Assembly: GCA_016297265.1 (NCBI GenBank)
Contig: JAEDHB010000008.1
Location: 1-58,551 of the forward strand
Source of the DNA: Butyrivibrio sp.
Lineage (GTDB): Bacteria > Bacillota > Clostridia > Lachnospirales > Lachnospiraceae
Direction: 5' to 3'
Length of the DNA: 58,551 bases
Shown: in pieces, positions 25,469 to 33,557 of the stretch
Numbering within the stretch: position 1 is the first letter of the stretch
How the letters are laid out: each line of letters begins with the position of its first letter
Program-made: the position numbers and the translations under genes
The notes under the pieces: model-generated
The model's input: the letters and a program-made list of their open reading frames with translations, nothing else
Databases searched by the model: none
What the model was told of the DNA's origin: nothing

Positions 25469-26644
25469 ATGAAAATTGCAATAATTGACTGGGAATCTTT
25501 CGGAAAACAGGATATTGCGGATGCCTTGATCGGCATGGGACATACAATTACATATTTTTCCCACCCTGACTATGATTCCAGAGAAAGTGCGTCATTCTGT
25601 CAGACACTCAATGATTTTCTTAAGCAGGAGAATGCAGACATTGTATACTCTTCGAATTATTTTCCTCTGGTATCCACTGTGTGCAATACCGTCAACATCC
25701 CCTATGTATCGTGGGTGTACGACTGCCCGCATTTGTCGCTTTTTTCTGCAACAATTCTTAATAAATGCAATTTTGTATTTATTTTTGACAGCGATATTTT
25801 TAGAAAATTGTATGCAGCAGGAATCGATACAGTCTATTATCTGCCTTTAGCCGCCAATGTTTCCCGTCTGTGCAAAATGACCCCAACTGCAGATATACAC
25901 AGAAAACTGGATGCGGATATTTCTTTTGTCGGCTCTCTTTACAATGAAAAACATAATCTTTTCGAGCGTTTTGAAGGGATTGGAGATTACACAAGGGGTT
26001 ATCTCGAGGGTATTATCGACGCGCAGCTTAAGGTGAGCGGATACAATTTTATCGAGGAGGTGCTGCTCCCGGATATCGTCTCGGATTTGCAAAATACCTG
26101 CCCATATACACCAAACATTGACGGTGTGGAAACGCCTGAATATATCTATGCAAAATATTTTATTGACCGAAAAATTACTTCCATCGAAAGACATAATATT
26201 TTGAAGGCTCTTTCGGATAATTTCAGCACAAAGCTGTACACCCACAACAGGCCTGATGACATGGACAAAATTGAATTTGTGGGACCTGTTGATGCATATA
26301 CTACCCAACCTTATGTTTTCAAATGCAGCAAAATCAATCTCAACATCACCTTGAAGAGTATTCAGAACGGAATTCCTCTGCGCGTATTTGACATTATGGG
26401 AGCCGGTGGTTTTCTGATGACCAATTTTCAGGCTGACATGCTGGATTTATTTGTCCCTGAAGAAGATTTTGTATTTTACGACGGAATTGACGACCTAATC
26501 GAAAAATGCTCCTTCTATCTTCGTCATGAGGAGCTTCGTATGCAGATTGCGCAGAACGGCTATAACAAAATAAAAGCGCATCACACTTACGAGATGCGCT
26601 TTAAGGATATTTTTGATATTATGTTCAGACAAGTTGACCGGTAA
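25469..26644 (+). CDS. CgeB/YkvP-type glycosyltransferase (copy 3)
   Basis: 391 residues, starting MKIAIIDWESFGKQDIADAL with the AAGGAG site inside the last codons of copy 2. The conserved INLNITLKSIQNGIPLRVFD and MGAGGF segments match copies 1 and 2. The final 20 bases overlap the convergent Maf gene (copy 2). All three CgeB-type proteins differ enough to be specialised and not recent duplicates. Confidence 0.8.
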   Translation: MKIAIIDWESFGKQDIADALIGMGHTITYFSHPDYDSRESASFCQTLNDFLKQENADIVYSSNYFPLVSTVCNTVNIPYVSWVYDCPHLSLFSATILNKCNFVFIFDSDIFRKLYAAGIDTVYYLPLAANVSRLCKMTPTADIHRKLDADISFVGSLYNEKHNLFERFEGIGDYTRGYLEGIIDAQLKVSGYNFIEEVLLPDIVSDLQNTCPYTPNIDGVETPEYIYAKYFIDRKITSIERHNILKALSDNFSTKLYTHNRPDDMDKIEFVGPVDAYTTQPYVFKCSKINLNITLKSIQNGIPLRVFDIMGAGGFLMTNFQADMLDLFVPEEDFVFYDGIDDLIEKCSFYLRHEELRMQIAQNGYNKIKAHHTYEMRFKDIFDIMFRQVDR

Positions 26645-28427
26645 GAAGCGGAATGTCCTTTTTGAATTCATCGATTCCCAGAATGTATGCTTCCAGGAGT
26701 TTTATTGCTCCATCAATGGTATTTTCAATGCTTTCATCTCCCGTATCATACAGCTGGCTTCTAATCTCATATTTTTCTTTGATAATATATTTTTCAACCA
26801 TCGGCATAATCGGATTTGTATCTTCCATCTCATTTACCTTTGATACAATCTGCATTGCCTCCTGCGCCTTTGCATTGTCATTGTTTTCCAATGCAATTCG
26901 AAGGGCATTGTAGGCTTTTATTCCATAATTCAACTGAATTTTAAGATTGTCCACTATCTGCTCAAAGTTCCGAAGTTCCGCAAATATCATTTCCTGCTGT
27001 TCCTCCGCAAACAGAGTTGGTATATTTGCAATTACTTCCGCCACTTCTCCATGTTCAGTGCGACATTCTCTTCCAATTGCGCTTTCAAGGGATAATATTT
27101 CAGTTCCAAGTATGAGTGCCCCACCCTCAGTGGCATCAATAAAATGAACATCGGGTTTGGATGCAATAAGATTTTCAATCCATTCCCTAAAAATCACCAT
27201 GGACTGATCCGTTTTCACGCGGGAGCCGTCCACTCCCTCAACCCATGTCTCAAATGCATTATTCTGTGCGTGTTTCTTGTTCAGTTCCTCATCATCATAA
27301 GCATCCTTTGTATGGAGTTTATCCCCGGTAAATGCCAGATCCTGTCCCACTAAAATAATATTTTTGAAGCCCATCATCACCGCGGTCGACATAGCGGTAT
27401 GCGCTACGGAGCCTCCCTGTCTTGCCTCGCCATATGCGTCACCTGTCAGGACATTTGCATAGCAGTTCAATGCATTATAGCTTGATACGATATAATAATT
27501 GGAGTCGCTATGTTTTTCAACCACAAATGGCGGTGCTTCAACATCCAGAAGCAACGGGATTTTTTTAAAATCTTCATGTTCAAAGAATTGCGGTACTTTA
27601 CGGCTGTCAATGCATACAAGAATATCCGGCATAATTTCATGCCTGAGCAGTGTTTTCATAGCTGTGTCAACGGCAATTACAAAAGCTCTGTTCTGTACCT
27701 TTCGCAGCTGTTCCACATTATTGTCCAGGGAAGGTCCCGCCGAAACAATAATCGCAGGGTATCCCTCTTTGTCAATTTTGGTCATTGTCTTAACCAGCTG
27801 GTTAAGTGAATGCTGCATAATGGCATTCGGCATATTCTTTAATATGTTTTCCCTGGTTGATTCGGCAATAACTAAATCCGTATTTTTGTTTACTATTTCC
27901 CTTTTATATATTGCTGCAAGGATTGCGCCTATATCTTCACGAAGTGCCTGATATTTTTCATATCCCGGCAATGTGGTCATAGAAACATTATTCTTATTGG
28001 TATAGTCAACCACACACTGCAAATGAGCATGTAAGGCATTCATATTAATTCCTTCAAGTAGAAGAATCACCCTGTCATCGGCCAGAATCTCGGAATAATC
28101 AATTTCTTTCATCGCGGCAAATATGACGGAAGTCTCCGGTTCTACAATAATTATCTTGCATGTATCATCTATGCATCCAAGCGCATTGCCAATCAAACGG
28201 CCATCCGACAAACCAAGAAAAATAATTATCCTGTTCATCTGATTAGTATCATAGGCCTTTGCACACTCCGCTATCTGCTCCTCGGCAAAATCAGGAAATG
28301 AATAGCCTGAACTTGTGTAATTTTCTGCAAAATAATTTATTTTCTCCTCAACACTTTTAATATTATCGAGATTAATCTTATTTTTGACTGCCTGTATATT
28401 CCTCTCAAATATTGATAATGTTTCCAT
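26625..28427 (-). CDS. Motility-associated glycosyltransferase Maf (DUF115), copy 2
   Basis: 600 residues from the ATG at 28425-28427 (METLSIFERNIQAVKNKINL), behind a GGGAGGAA site. An ATG 12 bases upstream overlaps that site. The DUF115 core shows AIIVSAGPSLDNNVEQL (SAGPSL at 229-234), VIAVDTAMKTLLRHEIMPDI, and FKNIILVGQDLAFTG. It lies directly downstream of flagellin on the same strand, the position where maf genes often occur. It probably glycosylates the flagellin encoded next door. Confidence 0.88.
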   Translation of the reverse strand: METLSIFERNIQAVKNKINLDNIKSVEEKINYFAENYTSSGYSFPDFAEEQIAECAKAYDTNQMNRIIIFLGLSDGRLIGNALGCIDDTCKIIIVEPETSVIFAAMKEIDYSEILADDRVILLLEGINMNALHAHLQCVVDYTNKNNVSMTTLPGYEKYQALREDIGAILAAIYKREIVNKNTDLVIAESTRENILKNMPNAIMQHSLNQLVKTMTKIDKEGYPAIIVSAGPSLDNNVEQLRKVQNRAFVIAVDTAMKTLLRHEIMPDILVCIDSRKVPQFFEHEDFKKIPLLLDVEAPPFVVEKHSDSNYYIVSSYNALNCYANVLTGDAYGEARQGGSVAHTAMSTAVMMGFKNIILVGQDLAFTGDKLHTKDAYDDEELNKKHAQNNAFETWVEGVDGSRVKTDQSMVIFREWIENLIASKPDVHFIDATEGGALILGTEILSLESAIGRECRTEHGEVAEVIANIPTLFAEEQQEMIFAELRNFEQIVDNLKIQLNYGIKAYNALRIALENNDNAKAQEAMQIVSKVNEMEDTNPIMPMVEKYIIKEKYEIRSQLYDTGDESIENTIDGAIKLLEAYILGIDEFKKDIPLLTGQLV

Positions 28428-28453
28428 TGTTCCTCCCAAGTTATATCCCTATA

Positions 28454-28488
28454 TAGATAAAGCCGGCACTATGTGCCGGCCTATCTAC
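28454..28488 (-). terminator. Hairpin terminator after flagellin
   Basis: A GC-rich stem GCCGGCA/TGCCGGC (28462-28468 with 28474-28480) extends through outer AGATA/TATCT pairs. On the minus strand it is followed by TTTATCT. It lies between the flagellin stop and the downstream Maf gene. It would end most flagellin transcripts and allow limited readthrough into Maf. Confidence 0.7.
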
Positions 28489-28505
28489 GATAGTCACATT
28501 AATTA

Positions 28506-29324
28506 TTATCCGAGTAATGAAAGAACACCCTGATTTGACTGATTAGCCTGAGCTAACATTGACTGGCCAGCCTGAGCAAGAATGTTGTTCTTGCTGTAGT
28601 TAACCATCTCTTCTGCCATATCAGTATCTCTGATAAGTGATTCAGCAGCACTTGTGTTCTCAGATGTGGTATCAAGGTTAGCAATTGTATGCTCCAGTCT
28701 GTTCTGTATAGCACCAAGGCTGGATCTCTGAGCAGATACTGCAGAAATAGCTACTGCAATTCTTGATAATGTCTCACCAGCTGTTGCGAATGATGAAACA
28801 ACGAGGTTATCATCCTCAACTCCCAATGCTGTAGCATTCATAGCTGTGATAGAGATTGTAATGCTCTGGTTCTTAAGTGCACCAACCTGAAGATTCTTAC
28901 CTGAGAAATTGCCATCCAAAAGGTTCATTGTGTTGAACTGTGTTGTAGATGCAATTCTTGAAAGTTCTGTAGAAAGCTGTGTAAGCTCTTTCTTGATAGC
29001 TGAACGGTCAGCAGATGTATTTGTATCATTTGCTGCCTGAACTGTGATTTCGTTCATACGCTGAAGAATTGCATGTGCTTCATTAAGAGCACCTTCTGCT
29101 GTCTGCACAAGTGAGATACCGTTCTGAGCGTTGTCAGAAGCTTTGTTAAGACCTCTGATCTGGCTTCTCATCTTCTCACTGATTGTAAGTCCAGCTGCGT
29201 CATCTCCTGCACGGTTAACTTTGTAACCTGATGATAACTTCTCTGTTGACTTAGCCTGTGCGCTGGTTGTGATACCAAGCTGTCTGTTTGTGTTTGCTGC
29301 TGTTAAATTGTGCTGTACTACCAT
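28506..29324 (-). CDS. Flagellin
   Basis: The filament protein, 272 residues from MVVQHNLTAANTN at 29322-29324 behind an AAGGAGGAA site. The longer open frame upstream covers the leader and is not coding. The N-terminal D0/D1 part (LSSGYKVNRAGDDAAGLTISEKM) and the C-terminal part (NRLEHTIANLDTTSENTSAAES) are typical, with a very short variable centre. Serine and threonine residues in that centre are possible glycosylation sites. It is expressed from a sigma-28-type promoter, and its leader carries CsrA-type sites. Confidence 0.97.
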   Translation of the reverse strand: MVVQHNLTAANTNRQLGITTSAQAKSTEKLSSGYKVNRAGDDAAGLTISEKMRSQIRGLNKASDNAQNGISLVQTAEGALNEAHAILQRMNEITVQAANDTNTSADRSAIKKELTQLSTELSRIASTTQFNTMNLLDGNFSGKNLQVGALKNQSITISITAMNATALGVEDDNLVVSSFATAGETLSRIAVAISAVSAQRSSLGAIQNRLEHTIANLDTTSENTSAAESLIRDTDMAEEMVNYSKNNILAQAGQSMLAQANQSNQGVLSLLG

Positions 29325-29331
29325 AATAATT

Positions 29332-29365
29332 CCTCCTTGAATTTGAATCGCCATCCTTGGCGATT
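29332..29365 (-). promoter_or_regulatory. Two CsrA-type binding sites in the flagellin leader
   Basis: The RNA just before the flagellin start contains CAAGGATG (29359-29352) in the apex of an 8-bp hairpin with loop AGGA (29346-29365). A second site, CAAGGAGG (29339-29332), overlaps the Shine-Dalgarno sequence. Both fit the CsrA pattern CANGGANG, and their GGA cores are 20 bases apart. This is the same layout as the two CsrA sites of the Bacillus subtilis hag leader. Binding would block flagellin translation until FliW removes CsrA. Confidence 0.8.
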
Positions 29366-29426
29366 GTGTAATATTGTAGTGGTTACCCACCGTGTTGTGT
29401 AAGTATTTCTTACTTACTTGTATTAT

Positions 29427-29454
29427 ATATCGGTGTAGTTTTTTAAAACTTAAC
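29427..29454 (-). promoter_or_regulatory. Sigma-28-type promoter for flagellin
   Basis: On the minus strand GTTAAGTTTT (-35 region, from 29454) is followed by ACCGATAT (29434-29427). The spacing from TAAG to the 8-base -10 is 14, one less than at flgM. Transcription from here gives a leader of about 95 bases holding the CsrA sites. Confidence 0.8.
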
Positions 29455-29482
29455 ACCTAAATATAAACTTTTTAAAAAAAAT

Positions 29483-29962
29483 TTATTTTTTGTGATCCAT
29501 GAAATACGGTTCCGTTGAAATATTGTTCATGGTCTTATAATAATTGGCTGCAACCGCCTGATTCTTCTTAATCTGAACAGCTTCCTTCTTAAGAGTTGCG
29601 AATCTTGATGCAATGAGCTTTCTGTTGGATTCTTCTTCCACCTGCAGTCTCATATTATAATCCATAATTACCTTAAGCTTAGATTGCAGGCTCTTAATCT
29701 CTTCCCTGTACTGTTCCTTGTGATTCTCAATCTGATTCTTAATGTTATTATACAGTGTCTGGAACCCATTATCAAGCATTGTTAATTTTTCTACTAACTC
29801 TGCTTTCTTTTCAATACTCTTCTCAAAAGCCTCGTCATCGAAGGCCTCTGCATTTGCAATTTCCTTCTGGGACAATGTTATTTTGAGGAGTTCCTCCATT
29901 ATTATTGTTTTCTTATCCAGACTGTCGGCGAGAACCTGTAAATAATTCTCTGTTTTATCCAT
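29483..29962 (-). CDS. FliT/FlgN-like flagellar chaperone candidate
   Basis: 159 residues, almost entirely helical with long charged coiled-coil stretches (for example IKNQIENHKEQYREEIKSLQ). There is no signal peptide. It starts 3 bases after fliS and is the last gene before flagellin, the position often held by fliT. A second protein of similar build (FlgN, 38431) lies at the other end of the operon. The exact family cannot be fixed by eye. Confidence 0.6.
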   Translation of the reverse strand: MDKTENYLQVLADSLDKKTIIMEELLKITLSQKEIANAEAFDDEAFEKSIEKKAELVEKLTMLDNGFQTLYNNIKNQIENHKEQYREEIKSLQSKLKVIMDYNMRLQVEEESNRKLIASRFATLKKEAVQIKKNQAVAANYYKTMNNISTEPYFMDHKK

Positions 29963-29965
29963 ATT

Positions 29966-30355
29966 TTACGCCCTCGTATTTGGTGCAGCTTTCATTACTT
30001 CTTTCCAGGTATCCCTCATTGTTCTCAGATGAGTAAGACATTCTTCAAGGATTTCAATATCTTTTTTGATATTGGCCTCAACCAAACGTCTTTCGACATA
30101 TTCATAAACTGCCTCGAAATCCTTTGCAACCGGATATTTGTGATTGAGAGTTGCCCTGAATTCCTGAATAATATGCTGTGTCCTCATAATATTGTTGTGT
30201 GCATTCTGCATATCATTCTTCTCAATTGCCATAATTGCTTTATTGGCAAATTTGATTGCGCCCTCATATAACAACAATGTTAATTCTGCCGGAGTGGCTG
30301 TCATAATCTTATTGCGTAAATATATATCATTACCCTGTTGTGTACTAGTTGCCAT
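29966..30355 (-). CDS. fliS: Flagellar export chaperone FliS
   Basis: FliS binds the C-terminus of flagellin, prevents early polymerisation, and in Bacillus also aids FliW-flagellin binding. It has 129 residues. It shows the family pattern NKIMTATPAELTLLLYEGAIKFANKAI and the four-helix build. It follows fliD by 23 bases, the usual fliD-fliS order. Confidence 0.95.
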   Translation of the reverse strand: MATSTQQGNDIYLRNKIMTATPAELTLLLYEGAIKFANKAIMAIEKNDMQNAHNNIMRTQHIIQEFRATLNHKYPVAKDFEAVYEYVERRLVEANIKKDIEILEECLTHLRTMRDTWKEVMKAAPNTRA

Positions 30356-30378
30356 TATGTAACCTCCGATTGTTCAGC

Positions 30379-32364
30379 TTAGTTTCCTCCGCCCAGGAGA
30401 CCTGACAGTGCTGAAGTTTGTGACTGCAATGTTGCCAAAGCTTTTTCCATAGCAGCAAACTTCTTATAATAAGAATCCTGAATGCTCTCGAGTTTTTCTT
30501 CCCATTTTGAAACCTTATCCTTATAATCACTGTACTGGCTTGACATTTCTTTGTCGTTGTAAATTGTAAACGCACTGCTGACTGATGAAGAAGCCATCTT
30601 TGAAGACAGGGCGTCATACATCTCATTTGACAGTTTCTGGAAGAATTCAATAACCTTGTCCGGATCCTTGCTAATCATTGTCATCAGCTTATCCGTATTG
30701 GATGATGTAATTGAATCGTCCTTATCTCCGTCAATATGATATACATTTCTGTCCTTGGATTCTGTGCTAAAATAGCTTCCTGTCGAAATACCAAAGGTGG
30801 TAAGTGTATATGTTTCCCCGTCAATTTCGAGACTGGTTCCTGCCATTGCATTTCTAAGTGCAGAAGTAATTCCTGACAATGTGGAATCCTTGCGAAGCAA
30901 AGAGTCCTTAACTTTCTTTTCCCAGTCCTCAACCTGCTTATCCGTAAGCTCTTTCTGCTCATCATCAGTAAGAGGCTCATACCCCTTTGCATCCGCTGCA
31001 TAATACAGGCTGTCGAGATTCTGGACAAGCTCGTTATATCCCTTCAGGAAACTCTTGATTTTATCATAGATTCCCTGTGAGTCTGAAGCTACATTGATTG
31101 TAACCGGCTCATCAACAACAATGTCATTGCCATTCTCATCCTTGGTTGTTGAAGTTGTAAGTGCATTGATATCTATATTCAATCCATTGATTGAAAAAGA
31201 ATTTGTATTACTTGTAAATTCGGCTCCGTTAAGAGTTATTTTTGAATCACGACCCGCAATTCTCACTGCTCCGGTTGAATTACCTGCATCAATATCTGCC
31301 AGAACAGTCTTTGCAGCAAGAATCTCATTCTGTACCTGAATGCTGATGTTCTGTCTTATCTTGCTGTTTTCATCATTTAGGACTTCCTCAAATCTGTTAT
31401 CGAGAATATCTGTATTATTATCAATCTTTTGCTGATATTCATCTCGCTTTGCCTTAAGCTCATTGAGTTTGGCCTCATATTCTTCATTGTTTTTGAAATG
31501 GTCGGTGACAACATAATCATCCTTTTCCATTTCTTCAATGGATTTGTTAACAGATTCAAGACTCTTTGTTGCACTTTCAATCTCACCGTTCAGTTTTTTC
31601 TTAAAGCTTTCTTCGGTATAGGCCTGTTTATTGTATCTGGATTCAATAACTGCATCTTTGTCCCAGGCTGCAACCTCTCTGTATTTTGCAACATCAAGAG
31701 ATTCCCCGCCATTCGAATCATTTGTTGTAAATAATCCAAGCTTCTTAAGTGCGTTGATACCTGAACTGTCTCCTGCCGTAATTGAAAAATCACCCTTCGC
31801 TCCGGAAGTGGTTGCACTCAGGAAAAATCTTCCGTTGTCTGCATCAAAATTGGCATTAACTCCGGCAGATTTCATCTGTCTTGCAAGTGTATCAAGAGTG
31901 GTATCTCCCTTAAGTTCAACCGTTGTATCATTGATTTTCAATGAGCCGTCTGTAATTCCCAACTCTGAAAGCTTGGTATTGGCTGTTATTTTGATATCCT
32001 TGCCCTCAGAATCCTTCGCGCTGATAACGCCGCCTGTCAGATATCCCGAAGACGCTAACTGTGTTACCGAAAGTGACTGTGTTCCAACTACACTGTCATT
32101 GGTTGCAGTAACAGTCGCAACCTTAGAATTGCTGATTGATGCTTTTTTAAGCTGATAGCTTGATGAATATCTCATAGAAGACAAATTGGAAGTGTAAAAA
32201 CTATATACCTTGCTATTTACATCTTTCCAGGCATCCATCGTCCACTGATGCCTTTTCTGCTGCTTAACAACTTTGTCCTTTTTCATAGAATAGGCTGACA
32301 CCAAATCTCTTACAAGAGCTTCCGTATCAAGGCCTGAATTCATACCTGATAATCTAATAGGCAT
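30379..32364 (-). CDS. fliD: Flagellar hook-associated protein 2 (filament cap, FliD)
   Basis: FliD forms the cap that folds flagellin subunits at the filament tip. It has 661 residues, on the long side for FliD because of an enlarged middle region (a coiled-coil insertion about residues 245-330). The N-terminus MPIRLSGMNSGLDTEALVRD and LSVTQLASSGYL are typical. The C-terminal coiled coil (KVSKWEEKLESIQDSYYKKF, MEKALATLQSQTSALSGLL) is present. This is the full-length counterpart of the FliD-like gene at 16446. Confidence 0.95.
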   Translation of the reverse strand: MPIRLSGMNSGLDTEALVRDLVSAYSMKKDKVVKQQKRHQWTMDAWKDVNSKVYSFYTSNLSSMRYSSSYQLKKASISNSKVATVTATNDSVVGTQSLSVTQLASSGYLTGGVISAKDSEGKDIKITANTKLSELGITDGSLKINDTTVELKGDTTLDTLARQMKSAGVNANFDADNGRFFLSATTSGAKGDFSITAGDSSGINALKKLGLFTTNDSNGGESLDVAKYREVAAWDKDAVIESRYNKQAYTEESFKKKLNGEIESATKSLESVNKSIEEMEKDDYVVTDHFKNNEEYEAKLNELKAKRDEYQQKIDNNTDILDNRFEEVLNDENSKIRQNISIQVQNEILAAKTVLADIDAGNSTGAVRIAGRDSKITLNGAEFTSNTNSFSINGLNIDINALTTSTTKDENGNDIVVDEPVTINVASDSQGIYDKIKSFLKGYNELVQNLDSLYYAADAKGYEPLTDDEQKELTDKQVEDWEKKVKDSLLRKDSTLSGITSALRNAMAGTSLEIDGETYTLTTFGISTGSYFSTESKDRNVYHIDGDKDDSITSSNTDKLMTMISKDPDKVIEFFQKLSNEMYDALSSKMASSSVSSAFTIYNDKEMSSQYSDYKDKVSKWEEKLESIQDSYYKKFAAMEKALATLQSQTSALSGLLGGGN

Positions 32365-32382
32365 ATGTTTTTCCTCCTTTCA

Positions 32383-32778
32383 TCAACCTTTTTCATCAAG
32401 AAACATACCTGCTAATTCCCATACTTTTGCTATCATATCCAGGGTCTCTTCTGCAGGGAATTCTTTGATCGTCTTATCCGTCTCTTTGTCAACAATCTTG
32501 ATTGTAACACGATTGGTCTCATCGTGATATCCATACTCTGCTACTGTATTAGGATTGATTTTCTTGTTAATATCAGAAATAGCCTGTTTAATGGTTCCTT
32601 CTGAAGGTACACTGCTCTTATATGCAGCTTTATCCTCTGTTTCATCTTTGGATTCATAATCCTTCTTTTGTGCCTTAACCGGCTCCACGGTCTGAAATTC
32701 TGGTCTGGCTACCGATGTACTGACATCCGTTGTCGTATACGCCTTAGGCATTTCATTTGAAATTGATTCGATTGCCAT
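32383..32778 (-). CDS. flaG: FlaG family protein
   Basis: 131 residues. The first ~65 are low-complexity and charged. The conserved FlaG part follows (KINPNTVAEYGYHDETNRVT, IKIVDKETDKTIKEFPAEET). FlaG proteins affect filament length. It lies directly upstream of fliD by 18 bases, the common flaG-fliD-fliS order. Confidence 0.92.
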   Translation of the reverse strand: MAIESISNEMPKAYTTTDVSTSVARPEFQTVEPVKAQKKDYESKDETEDKAAYKSSVPSEGTIKQAISDINKKINPNTVAEYGYHDETNRVTIKIVDKETDKTIKEFPAEETLDMIAKVWELAGMFLDEKG

Positions 32779-32851
32779 ATTTACACCTCCATGTGCAATG
32801 TTTCCAATTGTTTCGATTAATATTTCGGTTACTAGTTAAAAATAGTTTACA

Positions 32852-33070
32852 CTATCCAAGCAAATTTTTCAATGCATCAAGTCCTTCTGAGGTGCTTGCT
32901 GCTTTATTTGATTCCTGAATCTGAATATATACCTCTTTGCGGTATACCGGTACGGACTTTGGTGCCGTGATTCCAAGCTTAACCTGATCCCCCTTGATAT
33001 CCAGGACAGTAATCTCTACATCATTATTGATAACAATTGATTCGTTCTTTTTTCTTGATAAGGCCAGCAT
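32852..33070 (-). CDS. csrA: Carbon storage regulator CsrA (translational repressor)
   Basis: CsrA is a small homodimeric RNA-binding protein. The 72-residue product begins MLALSRKKNESIVINNDVEI and keeps the RNA-contact residues near Leu4 and Arg44 (VPVYRKEVY). The start codon overlaps the fliW stop by one base (TAATG), so the two proteins are made together. In Bacillus, CsrA represses flagellin translation and is titrated by FliW. Matching sites are visible in the flagellin leader here. Confidence 0.97.
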   Translation of the reverse strand: MLALSRKKNESIVINNDVEITVLDIKGDQVKLGITAPKSVPVYRKEVYIQIQESNKAASTSEGLDALKNLLG

Positions 33071-33534
33071 TAAATCGCCTCCTTTTTCAACTTCTCGATA
33101 TAATCGTAAACATTATATCTTACTTCATATTCTTCATTATTGACAATTATCTGGCATGCCTTTCTTGTCTCTGTATTAATAATAACCGGAGCCTTGAGGT
33201 TGGCTGTCATTTTGGTCAAATCCGATGGCACTGTGAGAATTGAAAGAACAAAAATATCTGTTTCATCCTTTATATCGCCGATTGGCTTAAGCCACTCATC
33301 CTCAACAACCGGATTATAGTTATCGTATACCAGCATTGGGTCAATTATCGGAAAAGCAAGGTCCGGATCCTCCATCGACTGAAGCCACATAATTCCGCCC
33401 TTTGTCTGTTTCTCCGTATCATATACGATTGCAAATTTTTTGTACTCCTCGAATCCGATAAGTCCGCTTTCAAAAGTCAGAATCTTATCGTCCTCTATCT
33501 CAATTTCACCAAAAATTCTGGAACTTACTTTCAT
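33070..33534 (-). CDS. fliW: Flagellar assembly factor FliW
   Basis: FliW binds CsrA or flagellin in a mutually exclusive way. It has 154 residues. Family features include SSRIFGEIEIEDDKILTFES and GLIGFEEYKKFAIV near the N-terminus and LKAPVIINTETRKACQIIV near the C-terminus. It follows flgL by 23 bases and overlaps csrA by one base. Confidence 0.97.
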   Translation of the reverse strand: MKVSSRIFGEIEIEDDKILTFESGLIGFEEYKKFAIVYDTEKQTKGGIMWLQSMEDPDLAFPIIDPMLVYDNYNPVVEDEWLKPIGDIKDETDIFVLSILTVPSDLTKMTANLKAPVIINTETRKACQIIVNNEEYEVRYNVYDYIEKLKKEAI

Positions 33535-33557
33535 TCTGTCTATTCCTCCTCTTCATA

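Noticed and set aside
29325..29456. N-terminal extension of flagellin (44 residues)
   Set aside because: It covers the promoter and CsrA leader. Flagellins start with the MVVQHN-type sequence at 29324, which has the only good ribosome-binding site.
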